DNA of 6,543 nucleotides from Mucinivorans sp036654415 (GCA_036654415.1 JAVVSB010000061.1:1-6543), one strand, 5' to 3'; counted from the stretch's first letter, positions 1 through 5,923 are shown. The notes: a model not told the origin generated them from the sequence alone. Program-made: numbers and translations.

Positions 1-210
1 TTGTAGTATCATTGGAAAGTAAAATATATCTATTAATCAGTTAATTGTAATTATTGTATCTCTGTATTGTTACTATATTTGGGGCGAAATAGCTTGTTTT
101 TGGTGCTGAATTGTTACTATTAGGTCTATTTTCAAGTCGAGTAACAAACCAACAACAAAAGTAATACAAAAAACGTCCAAACAAAAGAAACAACGTTCTT
201 TTTTATCAAA
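1..210. other. AT-rich intergenic region downstream of mnmE, no gene seen
   Basis: I see no convincing coding sequence, tRNA or other structural RNA here. An exact 11-bp direct repeat, ATTGTTACTAT, lies at 66-76 and 110-120. The first copy overlaps a plus-strand TATATTTG at 74-81 that matches the Bacteroidota -7 box, with a TTG at 54-56, but no gene follows it on that strand. CATTGGAAAGTAAA at 10-23 resembles the last codons of mnmE in inverted orientation. The upstream neighbour gene, if any, lies left of the window. Confidence 0.6.
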
Positions 211-250
211 CGAAAGAAAAACGCCCAATATATTGCTATATCAGGCGTTT
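211..250 (-). terminator. Intrinsic terminator of mnmE
   Basis: Arms at 219-225 (AAACGCC) and 244-250 (GGCGTTT) pair perfectly. After a CA/CA internal loop, an inner stem 228-232/237-241 (ATATA/TATAT) closes on a TTGC tetraloop. Read on the minus strand, the stem is followed by TTTTTCTTTC at about 212-221, a proper U-tract. It starts 55 bases past the mnmE stop codon, so it most likely ends the mnmE transcript. The plus-strand side is also fairly T-rich, so it could act in both directions. Confidence 0.75.
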
Positions 251-305
251 AGTTTCTATTACTTTACTTTCCGTTTCTCTTTATTGAGGTGAGGTAAAAG
301 GCTGT

Positions 306-1793
306 TTACTTTCCGATGCAGAACTTAGAAAATATATTTTTTAGTATATCATCAGTTGTTATTTCGCCAGTTATTTCGCCTATATGCAGTAGGGCTATGC
401 GGATTTCGGCGGAGATAAGGTCGGTGGGCAGGCCTCCGTTAAGGGCTGCATTGGCGCGTTGAAAAGCCTTGGAACTCTGCTTTAAAGCTTCGCAATGGCG
501 GACGTTACTCACCACAACTGCCTCAGCGTTATAGTTTGAAACCCCCACTTGTTTGAGCAGCAGAGCTTTTAAATCATCTATACCCGTGCCGTATTTGGCT
601 GAAATATAGCATGGTGTATCTGTGCCGTATGGTGTGGTTACATCTTGTGGACAGAAAATGGTAGTGCTTTTCTGACTATCAGTGCCCGTGTTAGTGCCAG
701 CATTCTGTTGGTGGCAAGTCGTAGTATCTTCTTTACAGATAGTGTCCGCAGCTCCTTGATGGGAGTCAGCCATGTTGCTGTGTGTGGCGGGGGAGTTGGC
801 GGCTAGTTGGTCGCATTTGTTGACCACAATTATATGCTTTTGCTCGGTTGTGAGTTCTAGCTTTTCTAGTTCCTCGGGTGCTTCTGTCAGTTCGATAACC
901 ACATTGGCCGTGCGTAGTTTTTGGTACGAACGTTCTATACCGATGCGTTCTATTTCGTCTTGAGAGCTGCGGAGTCCTGCTGTGTCAATAAATCTAAATA
1001 GTACGCCCCCAATTACTAATGTCTCTTCTATAAAGTCGCGTGTGGTGCCTGCTGTGGCCGAAACTATGGCTCTCTCTTCGCCAAGTAGCCTGTTTAGGAG
1101 TGTCGATTTACCCACATTGGGCCTGCCTACAATGGCCACAGCAACACCGTTCTTGAGTACATTACCCAGTGAAAAAGAGTTGATAAGTTCTCTTAGCCGC
1201 TCTTGAATTTTGTCAATCAAACTTTTCAGCTCTCCGCGGTCGGCAAATACCACATCCTCTTCACCGAAGTCTAGTTCCAACTCCAGTAGCGAGGCCACGT
1301 GCAGTAGTTGTTGGCTAAGGTCCCTCAGTTGGTGTGAGTACCCACCTCTCATCTGTTGTAGGGCCACGCCAGCGGCAGCTCTGCTTTGCGAGGCTATCAA
1401 GTCGGCCACCGCTTCGGCTTGTGCTAGGTCCATCTTGCCACCCATAAAAGCGCGCATGGTGAACTCTCCAGCTATGGCGGCTATGGCACCCTTGGTGGTT
1501 AGTAAACGCATTATTTCGTTTACAATCCAACCTGAACCGTGGCACGAAATCTCGACACAATCCTCTCCTGTATATGAGGCTGGCTCTTGAAAATAGGTGC
1601 AGAGAACCTCGTCTACGGCCATCTTATGCTCATCGCGTATTAGCCCCAGAACGGCAGTACGTGCCTTGAGGGTAGCCGAAAAAATTGATTCTGTGATTCT
1701 CCGTGCATCCTTACCGCTGAGCCTTATCACGGCTATTGCCCCACCAGCGGTGGTGGCAGGGGCCACAATTGTAGTATCGAATTTGTCTATCAT
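306..1793 (-). CDS. mnmE: tRNA uridine-5-carboxymethylaminomethyl(34) synthesis GTPase MnmE, with an extra segment in the G domain
   Basis: MnmE works with MnmG (GidA) in the cytoplasm to install the (carboxymethyl)aminomethyl group on wobble U34 of certain tRNAs, using a formyl-tetrahydrofolate-derived one-carbon unit. Numbering is from the ATG at 1793. The order is an N-terminal folate-binding domain (about 1-117, starting DTTIVAPAT), a helical domain, and an inserted Ras-like G domain. That G domain shows the P-loop GRPNVGKS (223-230), TTRD (250-253), DTAG (270-273), NKCD (325-328) and SAK (398-400). The C-terminal helices end in the family's FCIGK, whose Cys is conserved. At 495 residues it is about 40 longer than E. 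coli MnmE (454). Nearly all the excess is a Thr/Ser/Cys-rich stretch between NKCD and SAK (about 331-393). An in-frame GTG at 1799 would add two residues. I prefer the ATG because the GTG overlaps the likely -7 box. The stop is TAA. It lies 115 bases downstream of the efflux gene on the same strand. Confidence 0.97.
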   Translation of the reverse strand: MIDKFDTTIVAPATTAGGAIAVIRLSGKDARRITESIFSATLKARTAVLGLIRDEHKMAVDEVLCTYFQEPASYTGEDCVEISCHGSGWIVNEIMRLLTTKGAIAAIAGEFTMRAFMGGKMDLAQAEAVADLIASQSRAAAGVALQQMRGGYSHQLRDLSQQLLHVASLLELELDFGEEDVVFADRGELKSLIDKIQERLRELINSFSLGNVLKNGVAVAIVGRPNVGKSTLLNRLLGEERAIVSATAGTTRDFIEETLVIGGVLFRFIDTAGLRSSQDEIERIGIERSYQKLRTANVVIELTEAPEELEKLELTTEQKHIIVVNKCDQLAANSPATHSNMADSHQGAADTICKEDTTTCHQQNAGTNTGTDSQKSTTIFCPQDVTTPYGTDTPCYISAKYGTGIDDLKALLLKQVGVSNYNAEAVVVSNVRHCEALKQSSKAFQRANAALNGGLPTDLISAEIRIALLHIGEITGEITTDDILKNIFSKFCIGK

Positions 1794-1798
1794 AGCCA

Positions 1799-1806
1799 CA
1801 AAGGTA
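1799..1806 (-). promoter_or_regulatory. Probable mnmE promoter, -7 box TACCTTTG
   Basis: The minus strand reads TACCTTTG, a full match to the Bacteroidota -7 consensus TAnnTTTG. Its last base is 6 nt before the ATG at 1793, about where transcription would begin, so the mRNA would have essentially no leader. A clear TTTG-type -33 element is not visible, which lowers certainty. Confidence 0.5.
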
Positions 1807-1809
1807 CAA

Positions 1810-1849
1810 AGAAACTATCTAAATTTGTTTTTCTAACCTTAGAAACTAT
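1810..1849. repeat. Palindrome and 9-bp direct repeat upstream of the mnmE promoter
   Basis: TTTCTAA-CC-TTAGAAA at 1830-1845 is a perfect 7-bp inverted repeat. AGAAACTAT occurs at 1810-1818 and again at 1841-1849. The palindrome lies about 24-39 bases upstream of the -7 box, where a regulator could act, but no T-run follows it and no regulator is known. It could instead be a weak 3' hairpin of the efflux transcript. Confidence 0.35.
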
Positions 1850-1908
1850 TTTGATAAGTCACCTTGAATTATGAAGGGGGGTCGGCGTTATGTGCTGATG
1901 TTGCAGGT

Positions 1909-3324
1909 CTATGTATTATTGGGTGGTGCTGCAGCAGCAACAGGTTGTCTAGCCTCTCTGATAAAAAGCACCACCACCAGCCCTACAGCTGCCAGTATAG
2001 CGGCAATCAAAAAACTGGTGGAGATGGCCCCCACATAGGCCTCCGAGGAGTCTATGGTCAAGGCGTGGTGAGCCACGCGCGAGGAGATGAGAGCCGTAAA
2101 AATGGCTATGCCTAGCGAGCCCGAAAGTTGTTTGACTGTGTTGGCCATACCGCTGGCCGAGGCCATCTCGTTGCGTTTTAGCTCGCTAACAGCTAGGTCA
2201 TTTAGTGGTGTAAAGGCCAACCCAATGCCTATGCCGCGCATATAGAGTGACAACATAATAAGCCAATGAGGGGTGTGGGTTGTAAAGAGCGTACTTATCA
2301 AGAAGTAACTCACAAAGACCACCAAACCCGCTACAATAAGCCTCTTGTGTCCTGTAAATCGGCTCAATACTCCAGTCAACGGTGCCAGCGACCCTTGGAT
2401 AATACCAACAGGCAGAAAGGCCATCCCCGCAGCCAGTGTTGAGTAGCCAAGTATATGTTCCAGGTAGATAGGTAGCAGGTAGTTCCCAGCGAAGAGTCCT
2501 ATACTGAAAAAACTTAGTGCAACGATGGAGATAGTGAAACTACGAAAGCGAAAGATACTCAAATCGAGTATCGGAGAGCTGATTGTCAGCGACCGCTTGA
2601 CGAAGAGGTAGATGGCCAGCAACGACAGGACAATGAGTGCCACAATCCATGGTGAACTCCACCCGTAATTGCTACCCAAACTCAACGCTACCACCAACAT
2701 CGGTAACCCTAGCCCTATGTAGAGGAATCCGCGTAGGTCAAAATTTCCTGTGCTCTCTTCGTGGCTCTCTTTCATAATCATCCATGCCCCAGCTGTTGTC
2801 ACCAAGCCGATGGGTATGTTGACCACAAATAGAGAGTGCCAACTGTGAGCCTCCAGCAATAGTCCGCCTAGATATGGGCCCATTGAGACCGAAGCTGCCG
2901 AGGCTACAGCCCATAGCCCTAGGGCAAGACCTCGTTGTTGACGGTCAAATTCACGAGCCACCATGGCCATGCCCAGTGGCTGGATTATACCGCTGCCAAA
3001 CCCTTCGACCACACGCGAACCCACCAATTGTGGTAGGGTGTTCGATAGGCTACACAGCAACGAACCTGTGGTAAATATCACCATGCCAATGATGAATAGC
3101 CTTTTGTAGCCCCATTTCTGCGCAAACCATCCTGCCGAGGGAAGCATAACACACATCGAAAGTAGGTAGCCCGTCACCACCCACTCCACATCCATAAGTG
3201 GACTCGAAAAAGAGTGCATCATCGCTGTTAGCCCCACATTAACAATGGTGGTGTCCAAAACGGCCATAAAGGTACTTACCATCACTAGCAAGAGTATCCA
3301 CCATTTATCGGATATATTTGTCAT
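1909..3324 (-). CDS. MFS drug efflux transporter, DHA2 (EmrB/QacA) family, 14 TM
   Basis: This is a major facilitator superfamily inner-membrane transporter, predicted to export drugs or other small hydrophobic compounds by proton antiport. The 471 residues contain about 14 hydrophobic segments, the DHA2 number (roughly 8-31, 47-66, 75-94, 100-122, 134-156, 163-182, 198-216, 224-241, 262-285, 293-318, 326-345, 352-372, 394-415, 432-454). The family motif LDTTIVNVGL is at 23-32, with Asp24 in TM1. A motif-A-like loop GWFAQKWGYKR is at 65-75. The antiporter motif C region GPYLGG (149-154) leads into SWHSLFVVNIPIG (161-173). Gly/Pro-rich 'FxPLND' is at 371-376. The start is ATG and the stop TAG. 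A short soluble tail (APPNNT) ends the protein. No HlyD/EmrA-type adaptor or TolC-like gene is beside it. The substrate cannot be deduced. Base composition resembles mnmE, so it looks native to the chromosome. Confidence 0.93.
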   Translation of the reverse strand: MTNISDKWWILLLVMVSTFMAVLDTTIVNVGLTAMMHSFSSPLMDVEWVVTGYLLSMCVMLPSAGWFAQKWGYKRLFIIGMVIFTTGSLLCSLSNTLPQLVGSRVVEGFGSGIIQPLGMAMVAREFDRQQRGLALGLWAVASAASVSMGPYLGGLLLEAHSWHSLFVVNIPIGLVTTAGAWMIMKESHEESTGNFDLRGFLYIGLGLPMLVVALSLGSNYGWSSPWIVALIVLSLLAIYLFVKRSLTISSPILDLSIFRFRSFTISIVALSFFSIGLFAGNYLLPIYLEHILGYSTLAAGMAFLPVGIIQGSLAPLTGVLSRFTGHKRLIVAGLVVFVSYFLISTLFTTHTPHWLIMLSLYMRGIGIGLAFTPLNDLAVSELKRNEMASASGMANTVKQLSGSLGIAIFTALISSRVAHHALTIDSSEAYVGAISTSFLIAAILAAVGLVVVLFIREARQPVAAAAPPNNT

Positions 3325-3338
3325 GTCACCACTTGTTG

Positions 3339-3385
3339 CAAAATTCGCGCCAAAGAATTTTGGTGCTTTTTTATTAAAATGGCGC
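3339..3385. promoter_or_regulatory. Overlapping dyads upstream of the efflux gene (operator or leader structure)
   Basis: Two alternative hairpins share bases. CAAAATTC (3339-3346) pairs perfectly with GAATTTTG (3355-3362). GCGCCAAA (3347-3354) pairs with TTTGGTGC (3359-3366; one G-T pair) and is followed on the plus strand by six Ts. GCGCCA (3347-3352) also matches TGGCGC (3380-3385). The block starts 15 bases upstream of the efflux start codon, and GAATTTTG on the minus strand is a 7/8 match to TAnnTTTG. A repressor operator or a leader of the efflux gene is the likeliest role. A plus-strand terminator is possible in shape but has no gene before it. Confidence 0.4.
3362..3375 (+). repeat. 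14-bp direct repeat, left copy flanking the recombinase
   Basis: GGTGCTTTTTTATT here is identical to 4941-4954. The two copies bracket the recombinase gene and its promoter. They could be attachment or target-duplication remnants, or two similar T-tracts. Similarity does not extend beyond the 14 bases. Confidence 0.4.
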
Positions 3386-3582
3386 TTCTTAGGAGTTAGG
3401 TCCCAAATTTCATTGATTTATTTTCACAATTTTATCAGTGCTATTTTTTGAGCTTGTTTTTTATTCAATTTGTCGATTCAGTCGTGGATTCCGGTTATAT
3501 AATCATGTAAAAAATAGGCTCAAAGGGTGATAATAGGATGATGAATAGGTAATCTTCATGGTAACAACGACTATGATTCTAT

Positions 3583-3590
3583 TAACTTTG
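3583..3590 (+). promoter_or_regulatory. Probable recombinase promoter, -7 box TAACTTTG
   Basis: TAACTTTG is a full match to the Bacteroidota -7 consensus and lies 36 bases before the recombinase ATG. Transcription would begin near 3596, giving a leader of about 30 nt that is AT-rich and has no Shine-Dalgarno sequence. The -33 region shows no clear TTTG, so the promoter may be weak or activator-dependent. Confidence 0.55.
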
Positions 3591-3626
3591 CCACTTGAAT
3601 ATTATTAATAAATAAAAGATTGAAAA

Positions 3627-4835
3627 ATGACGTCAATAAAAGCTGTTTTAAGCAAGGACAGGGTCAAGAAGAGTGGTGGTTATGCGTTGGCTATTCAAGT
3701 TATACATCTTCGTAAGAAGCGTGTTATGCATTTGGGTTATGATTTGTCAGATGGTAATTTCGATACCGAGCAAGAGTGTGCGGTCTACAACAGTGAACTC
3801 CCGTTGACCCGCAAAGAGGTTAAGCAAATCAACGAGCGTATTGAGAAAGTCAAAAGTGATTTGAATTTAAAGTTAGAGAGCCTCGAGGCTGCAGGTGTTG
3901 ATTTTATGGCAGCCGACATCATAGCACGCTATCGTAAAGACAAAAATGACATCTATCTTTTTGTCTATCTGCAAAAGCAGATTAACGAGAAACGGCGTAT
4001 TGGTAAAATGGGTATTGCCGATGCTTACCAATCGACCTTACGGTCTCTTAAACGCTATCTGGTCGACAAGGCGGTTACTTTTGATGAGATAAACGTAAGT
4101 TTTCTGCGCAATTATGCCAATCATTTGATATCCACTGGTGTTGTGCAGAACACCATCAACTACTATATGCGTAATTTGCGTACCATTTACAATCGTGCTT
4201 TTGATGATGGATTGATTTCCAATGGTCATAACCCTTTTCGTCGTTATCGTCTTCGCAGTGTCAAAACCGTTAAACGTGCGCTCAAAAAAGAGGAGGTAAG
4301 GCGCATAGCCAACTTAGATTTATCCCTGGAGCCACAGTTGGCTCAGGCACGAGATTTCTTTATGTTTAGTTTTTACACTCGAGGTATGTCGCCCGTTGAC
4401 ATACTATACCTTAAATATACTGATATTGTCGATGGCGTTATCTTCTACCAGCGTCACAAAACTCAACAGCCACTCCAGGTAACCGTCACTTCTCCTTTGC
4501 AGAAGTTGTTGGAGCGTTACCATACTGATTCGGAATACGTGTTACCCTTTATTAACTATTATTCTCGCAACACTTTGCGCGAGCAGTATAAAGCGGCCTA
4601 TACGCAGATAAATTTGGACCTCAAGAAGGTGGCTCTTTTAGCTGACATTCACACCAACCTGACGGCTTATGTTGCGCGTCACAGTTGGGCCTCCATAGCC
4701 AAGGGTGACGGAGCTCCCATGGCTGCCATCTCCGAAGGGCTGGGGCATACTTCCGAAAAGACGACTATTATCTATTTGAGTAATTTCGACCGTAGTGTTA
4801 TTGATTCCATTAACCAACGAGTTGTAACACTCTAG
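3627..4835 (+). CDS. Tyrosine-type site-specific recombinase (phage integrase family, Bacteroidota type)
   Basis: Cuts and rejoins DNA through a covalent 3'-phosphotyrosine link; family members integrate mobile elements or invert promoter segments. The 402 residues show the usual three parts: an N-terminal arm-binding-like domain (about 1-90), a helical SAM-like core-binding domain (about 105-205) and the catalytic domain (about 218-395). Candidate catalytic residues are Arg252 (FYTRGMS), Lys278 (RHKTQ), Arg351 (YVARHSWA), His374 (GLGH) and nucleophile Tyr383 (IIYLSNF), nine residues after His374 as is typical. The first His of the HxxR motif is Tyr348, as I recall for many Bacteroidales relatives. 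The ATG at 3627 fits the family N-terminus; the stop is TAG. No other mobile-element gene is present, so it is a solo recombinase. Its composition is more AT-rich than the efflux and mnmE genes, which fits acquired DNA. Whether it integrates or inverts cannot be decided here. Confidence 0.93.
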   Translation: MTSIKAVLSKDRVKKSGGYALAIQVIHLRKKRVMHLGYDLSDGNFDTEQECAVYNSELPLTRKEVKQINERIEKVKSDLNLKLESLEAAGVDFMAADIIARYRKDKNDIYLFVYLQKQINEKRRIGKMGIADAYQSTLRSLKRYLVDKAVTFDEINVSFLRNYANHLISTGVVQNTINYYMRNLRTIYNRAFDDGLISNGHNPFRRYRLRSVKTVKRALKKEEVRRIANLDLSLEPQLAQARDFFMFSFYTRGMSPVDILYLKYTDIVDGVIFYQRHKTQQPLQVTVTSPLQKLLERYHTDSEYVLPFINYYSRNTLREQYKAAYTQINLDLKKVALLADIHTNLTAYVARHSWASIAKGDGAPMAAISEGLGHTSEKTTIIYLSNFDRSVIDSINQRVVTL

Positions 4836-4862
4836 TTCTTTAATGTTTGCTAATGTTTATAG

Positions 4863-4893
4863 TTGCCAATGTGGCAAAAAATGATTACTTTTG
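4863..4893 (+). promoter_or_regulatory. Promoter-like site TTG-N20-TACTTTTG with overlapping palindrome
   Basis: TTG at 4863-4865 and TACTTTTG at 4886-4893 are 20 bases apart, the best -33/-7 pair in the window by Bacteroidota rules. The -33 TTG is the first part of a perfect palindrome TTGCCA-ATG-TGGCAA (4863-4877), which a repressor could use. Transcription would start near 4899 and run rightward into the antisense of the araC-type gene; no plus-strand gene is near. It could give a small RNA, or be a chance match. Confidence 0.4.
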
Positions 4894-4940
4894 TATTGCA
4901 ATTTATCAATTATACTAAGAATAGAATTAAGCTAAAAATA

Positions 4941-4954
4941 GGTGCTTTTTTATT
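4941..4954 (+). repeat. 14-bp direct repeat, right copy flanking the recombinase
   Basis: GGTGCTTTTTTATT is identical to 3362-3375, about 1.58 kb to the left. It lies 105 bases past the recombinase stop codon. A short AAGC/GCTT stem ends in its T-run, so it might also serve as a weak recombinase terminator. Confidence 0.4.
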
Positions 4955-4978
4955 GATCAATTACATCCTTTTACGGTG

Positions 4979-5037
4979 CAAAGATAAGCACTAAAAAAGT
5001 TACGATTACTATACATTTGAACTTATATACTATACAT
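4979..5037 (-). promoter_or_regulatory. Minus-strand -7 box with two phased 10-bp repeats upstream
   Basis: The minus strand reads TATCTTTG at 4986-4979, a full -7 match. Upstream of it, ATGTATAGTA (minus-strand reading) occurs at 5007-5016 and 5028-5037, exactly 21 bases apart, i.e. two helical turns. The nearer copy sits about where the -33 element would be. This arrangement suits an activator-dependent promoter. Its transcript would start near 4972 and run antisense into the recombinase 3' end. No gene is found downstream. Confidence 0.4.
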
Positions 5038-5041
5038 ATGG

Positions 5042-5073
5042 CCAGCGTGTTATATTTTAATATAAATCACTGG
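5042..5073 (-). repeat. Long imperfect hairpin just past the araC-type gene
   Basis: CCAG(5042-5045)/CTGG(5070-5073), TG/CA (5048-5049/5068-5069) and TTATATT/AATATAA (5050-5056/5059-5065) pair into a 13-bp stem with a 2-nt bulge on each side. It begins 7 bases past the araC-type stop codon on the minus strand. It may end or stabilise that transcript, but no U-tract follows it in that direction. Confidence 0.4.
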
Positions 5074-5080
5074 TTATCAG

Positions 5081-5923
5081 CTATCCGTTTTGTCTGATTT
5101 GCGTGGGGGTACCACCTAAATTGGCCTTACAAAACTTTATCAGGTGTTCCAAAGATGAGAAATTAAACTCATCGGCAATACTCTTAAGTGGTATTTCGGG
5201 TTGCAATAGCTTCCCTTTGATGTGGCGGGCCACCTGTTTCTGCATCCAGGCGTATGGAGGCTCGCCAAATTCATTCTTAAACTTGACCGTAAAGGCTGAC
5301 GCTGAGTAACCACATTTACGTGCTAACTCGGTGGCATTGTGTGCCAGAAGGTAATGTTCCATGACTACGCTGCGGAAATCTATCGATTTACCTATGATAG
5401 GATGGAAGAGTTGTGCACACTCTTGTTTGGAGTAATAGCCTCTGAGAATCATAAATAACTCTCGTTGCTTTATCTCGTGTAGGTGGGTGCAATTCATGCC
5501 AGCCTTGAGATAACTGCGCAACAAGTTTAAAAAAGAGGTTAGCGGTTCGCGTATATCAAGTGACTTAAAATCATATGTTATTGCATCGCAATATGGCGAG
5601 AGTTCCTGGAGAGACATCTTCTCGCACATGGAAATTTGGTTACTATAGGCCAGAACCATCAAGCTTGTCTGTTCAAGGGCCTTCCCATGGCCATCGCTCA
5701 TTTTGGGCAGAAAAAACATCTCAGCTTCTTTGAAATTTCTATCGCAATACTCATTACAACTAACAGAAACAGAACCACTAAGGATAAATACCAAATGATT
5801 CTCTGGCTTATGTTGTTTTTTGAAATATTCACCTTTAGCTAAGTTTACTAAAACAAACCCAACTTTAATGTCAGATGTGTAATTATGACAAACTGTGTGC
5901 TCTTGAATGTATAAAAGTTTCAT
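5081..5923 (-). CDS. AraC-family transcriptional regulator
   Basis: A cytoplasmic DNA-binding regulator of 280 residues, the common AraC-family length. The N-terminal part (about 15-100) is beta-strand-rich and cupin-like (for example ENHLVFILSGSVSVSCNEY, 41-59), a possible ligand-sensing or dimerisation domain. The middle (about 125-190) is mainly helical. The C-terminal DNA-binding domain has both helix-turn-helix units: ATELARKCGYSASAFTVKFK (about 197-227) and IPLKSIADEFNFSSLEHLIKF (about 244-277), the second ending GGTPTQIR, a variant of the usual 'GxSPxxYR'. It starts at ATG 5923 and ends in TAG. It is divergent from the Rrf2-like gene and convergent with the recombinase. Repeats in the upstream region may be its own binding sites. 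The ligand and target genes cannot be told. Similar regulators occur beside surface-structure and mobile loci in Bacteroidales, so a neighbour beyond the window may be its target. Confidence 0.9.
   Translation of the reverse strand: MKLLYIQEHTVCHNYTSDIKVGFVLVNLAKGEYFKKQHKPENHLVFILSGSVSVSCNEYCDRNFKEAEMFFLPKMSDGHGKALEQTSLMVLAYSNQISMCEKMSLQELSPYCDAITYDFKSLDIREPLTSFLNLLRSYLKAGMNCTHLHEIKQRELFMILRGYYSKQECAQLFHPIIGKSIDFRSVVMEHYLLAHNATELARKCGYSASAFTVKFKNEFGEPPYAWMQKQVARHIKGKLLQPEIPLKSIADEFNFSSLEHLIKFCKANLGGTPTQIRQNG

Larger units (their letters stand above)
3325..3626. other. Divergent intergenic region between efflux gene and recombinase
   Basis: This 302-bp region has no credible gene. Its left end carries overlapping dyads, its right end the recombinase promoter. 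Between them, CTATTTTTT (3441-3449) is inverted as AAAAAATAG (3509-3517). TTGAGC (3448-3453) and GCTCAA (3518-3523) sit beside those arms, but in a different order. AATAGG occurs three times (3513-3518, 3532-3537, 3544-3549), a possible set of protein-binding sites next to the recombinase promoter. Confidence 0.5.
4836..5080. other. Gene-free convergent intergenic region with promoter-like sites
   Basis: This lies between the 3' ends of the recombinase and the araC-type gene, where only terminators would be expected. It holds a near-tandem TAATGTTT (4841-4848, 4851-4858), a hairpin at 4863-4877, a plus-strand promoter-like site (4863-4893), the right 14-bp repeat, a minus-strand -7 box (4979-4986), two 10-bp repeats (5007-5037) and a long AT-rich hairpin (5042-5073). 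No ORF is credible. Neither gene has a textbook U-tract terminator here. Confidence 0.5.

Noticed and set aside
74..81. TATATTTG as a plus-strand promoter downstream of mnmE
   Set aside because: It matches the -7 box, but the -33 spacing is short and no gene follows. A few such 8-mers are expected by chance in both strands of AT-rich DNA.
899..908. CCACATTGGC in mnmE as an inverted partner of GCCAATGTGG at 4865-4874
   Set aside because: A 10-base match between coding and intergenic DNA over 4 kb is expected by chance; the match does not extend.
772..1590. Plus-strand open frames opposite mnmE (772-963, 982-1206, 1210-1590) and a minus-strand out-of-frame one (1315-1560)
   Set aside because: They are Ser-rich or composition-driven shadows of the mnmE reading frame with no recognisable domain or start signal.
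2874..3451. Plus-strand open frames opposite and upstream of the efflux gene
   Set aside because: They overlap the well-supported transporter on the other strand and show no family features.
4038..4229. Minus-strand 63-residue frame inside the recombinase
   Set aside because: Considered as the target of the minus-strand promoter-like site near 4986, but it is about 750 bases away and lies fully antisense to a clear gene.
4863..4877. Hairpin as an intrinsic terminator of the recombinase
   Set aside because: On the plus strand it is followed by As, not Ts, so it does not fit the terminator pattern.
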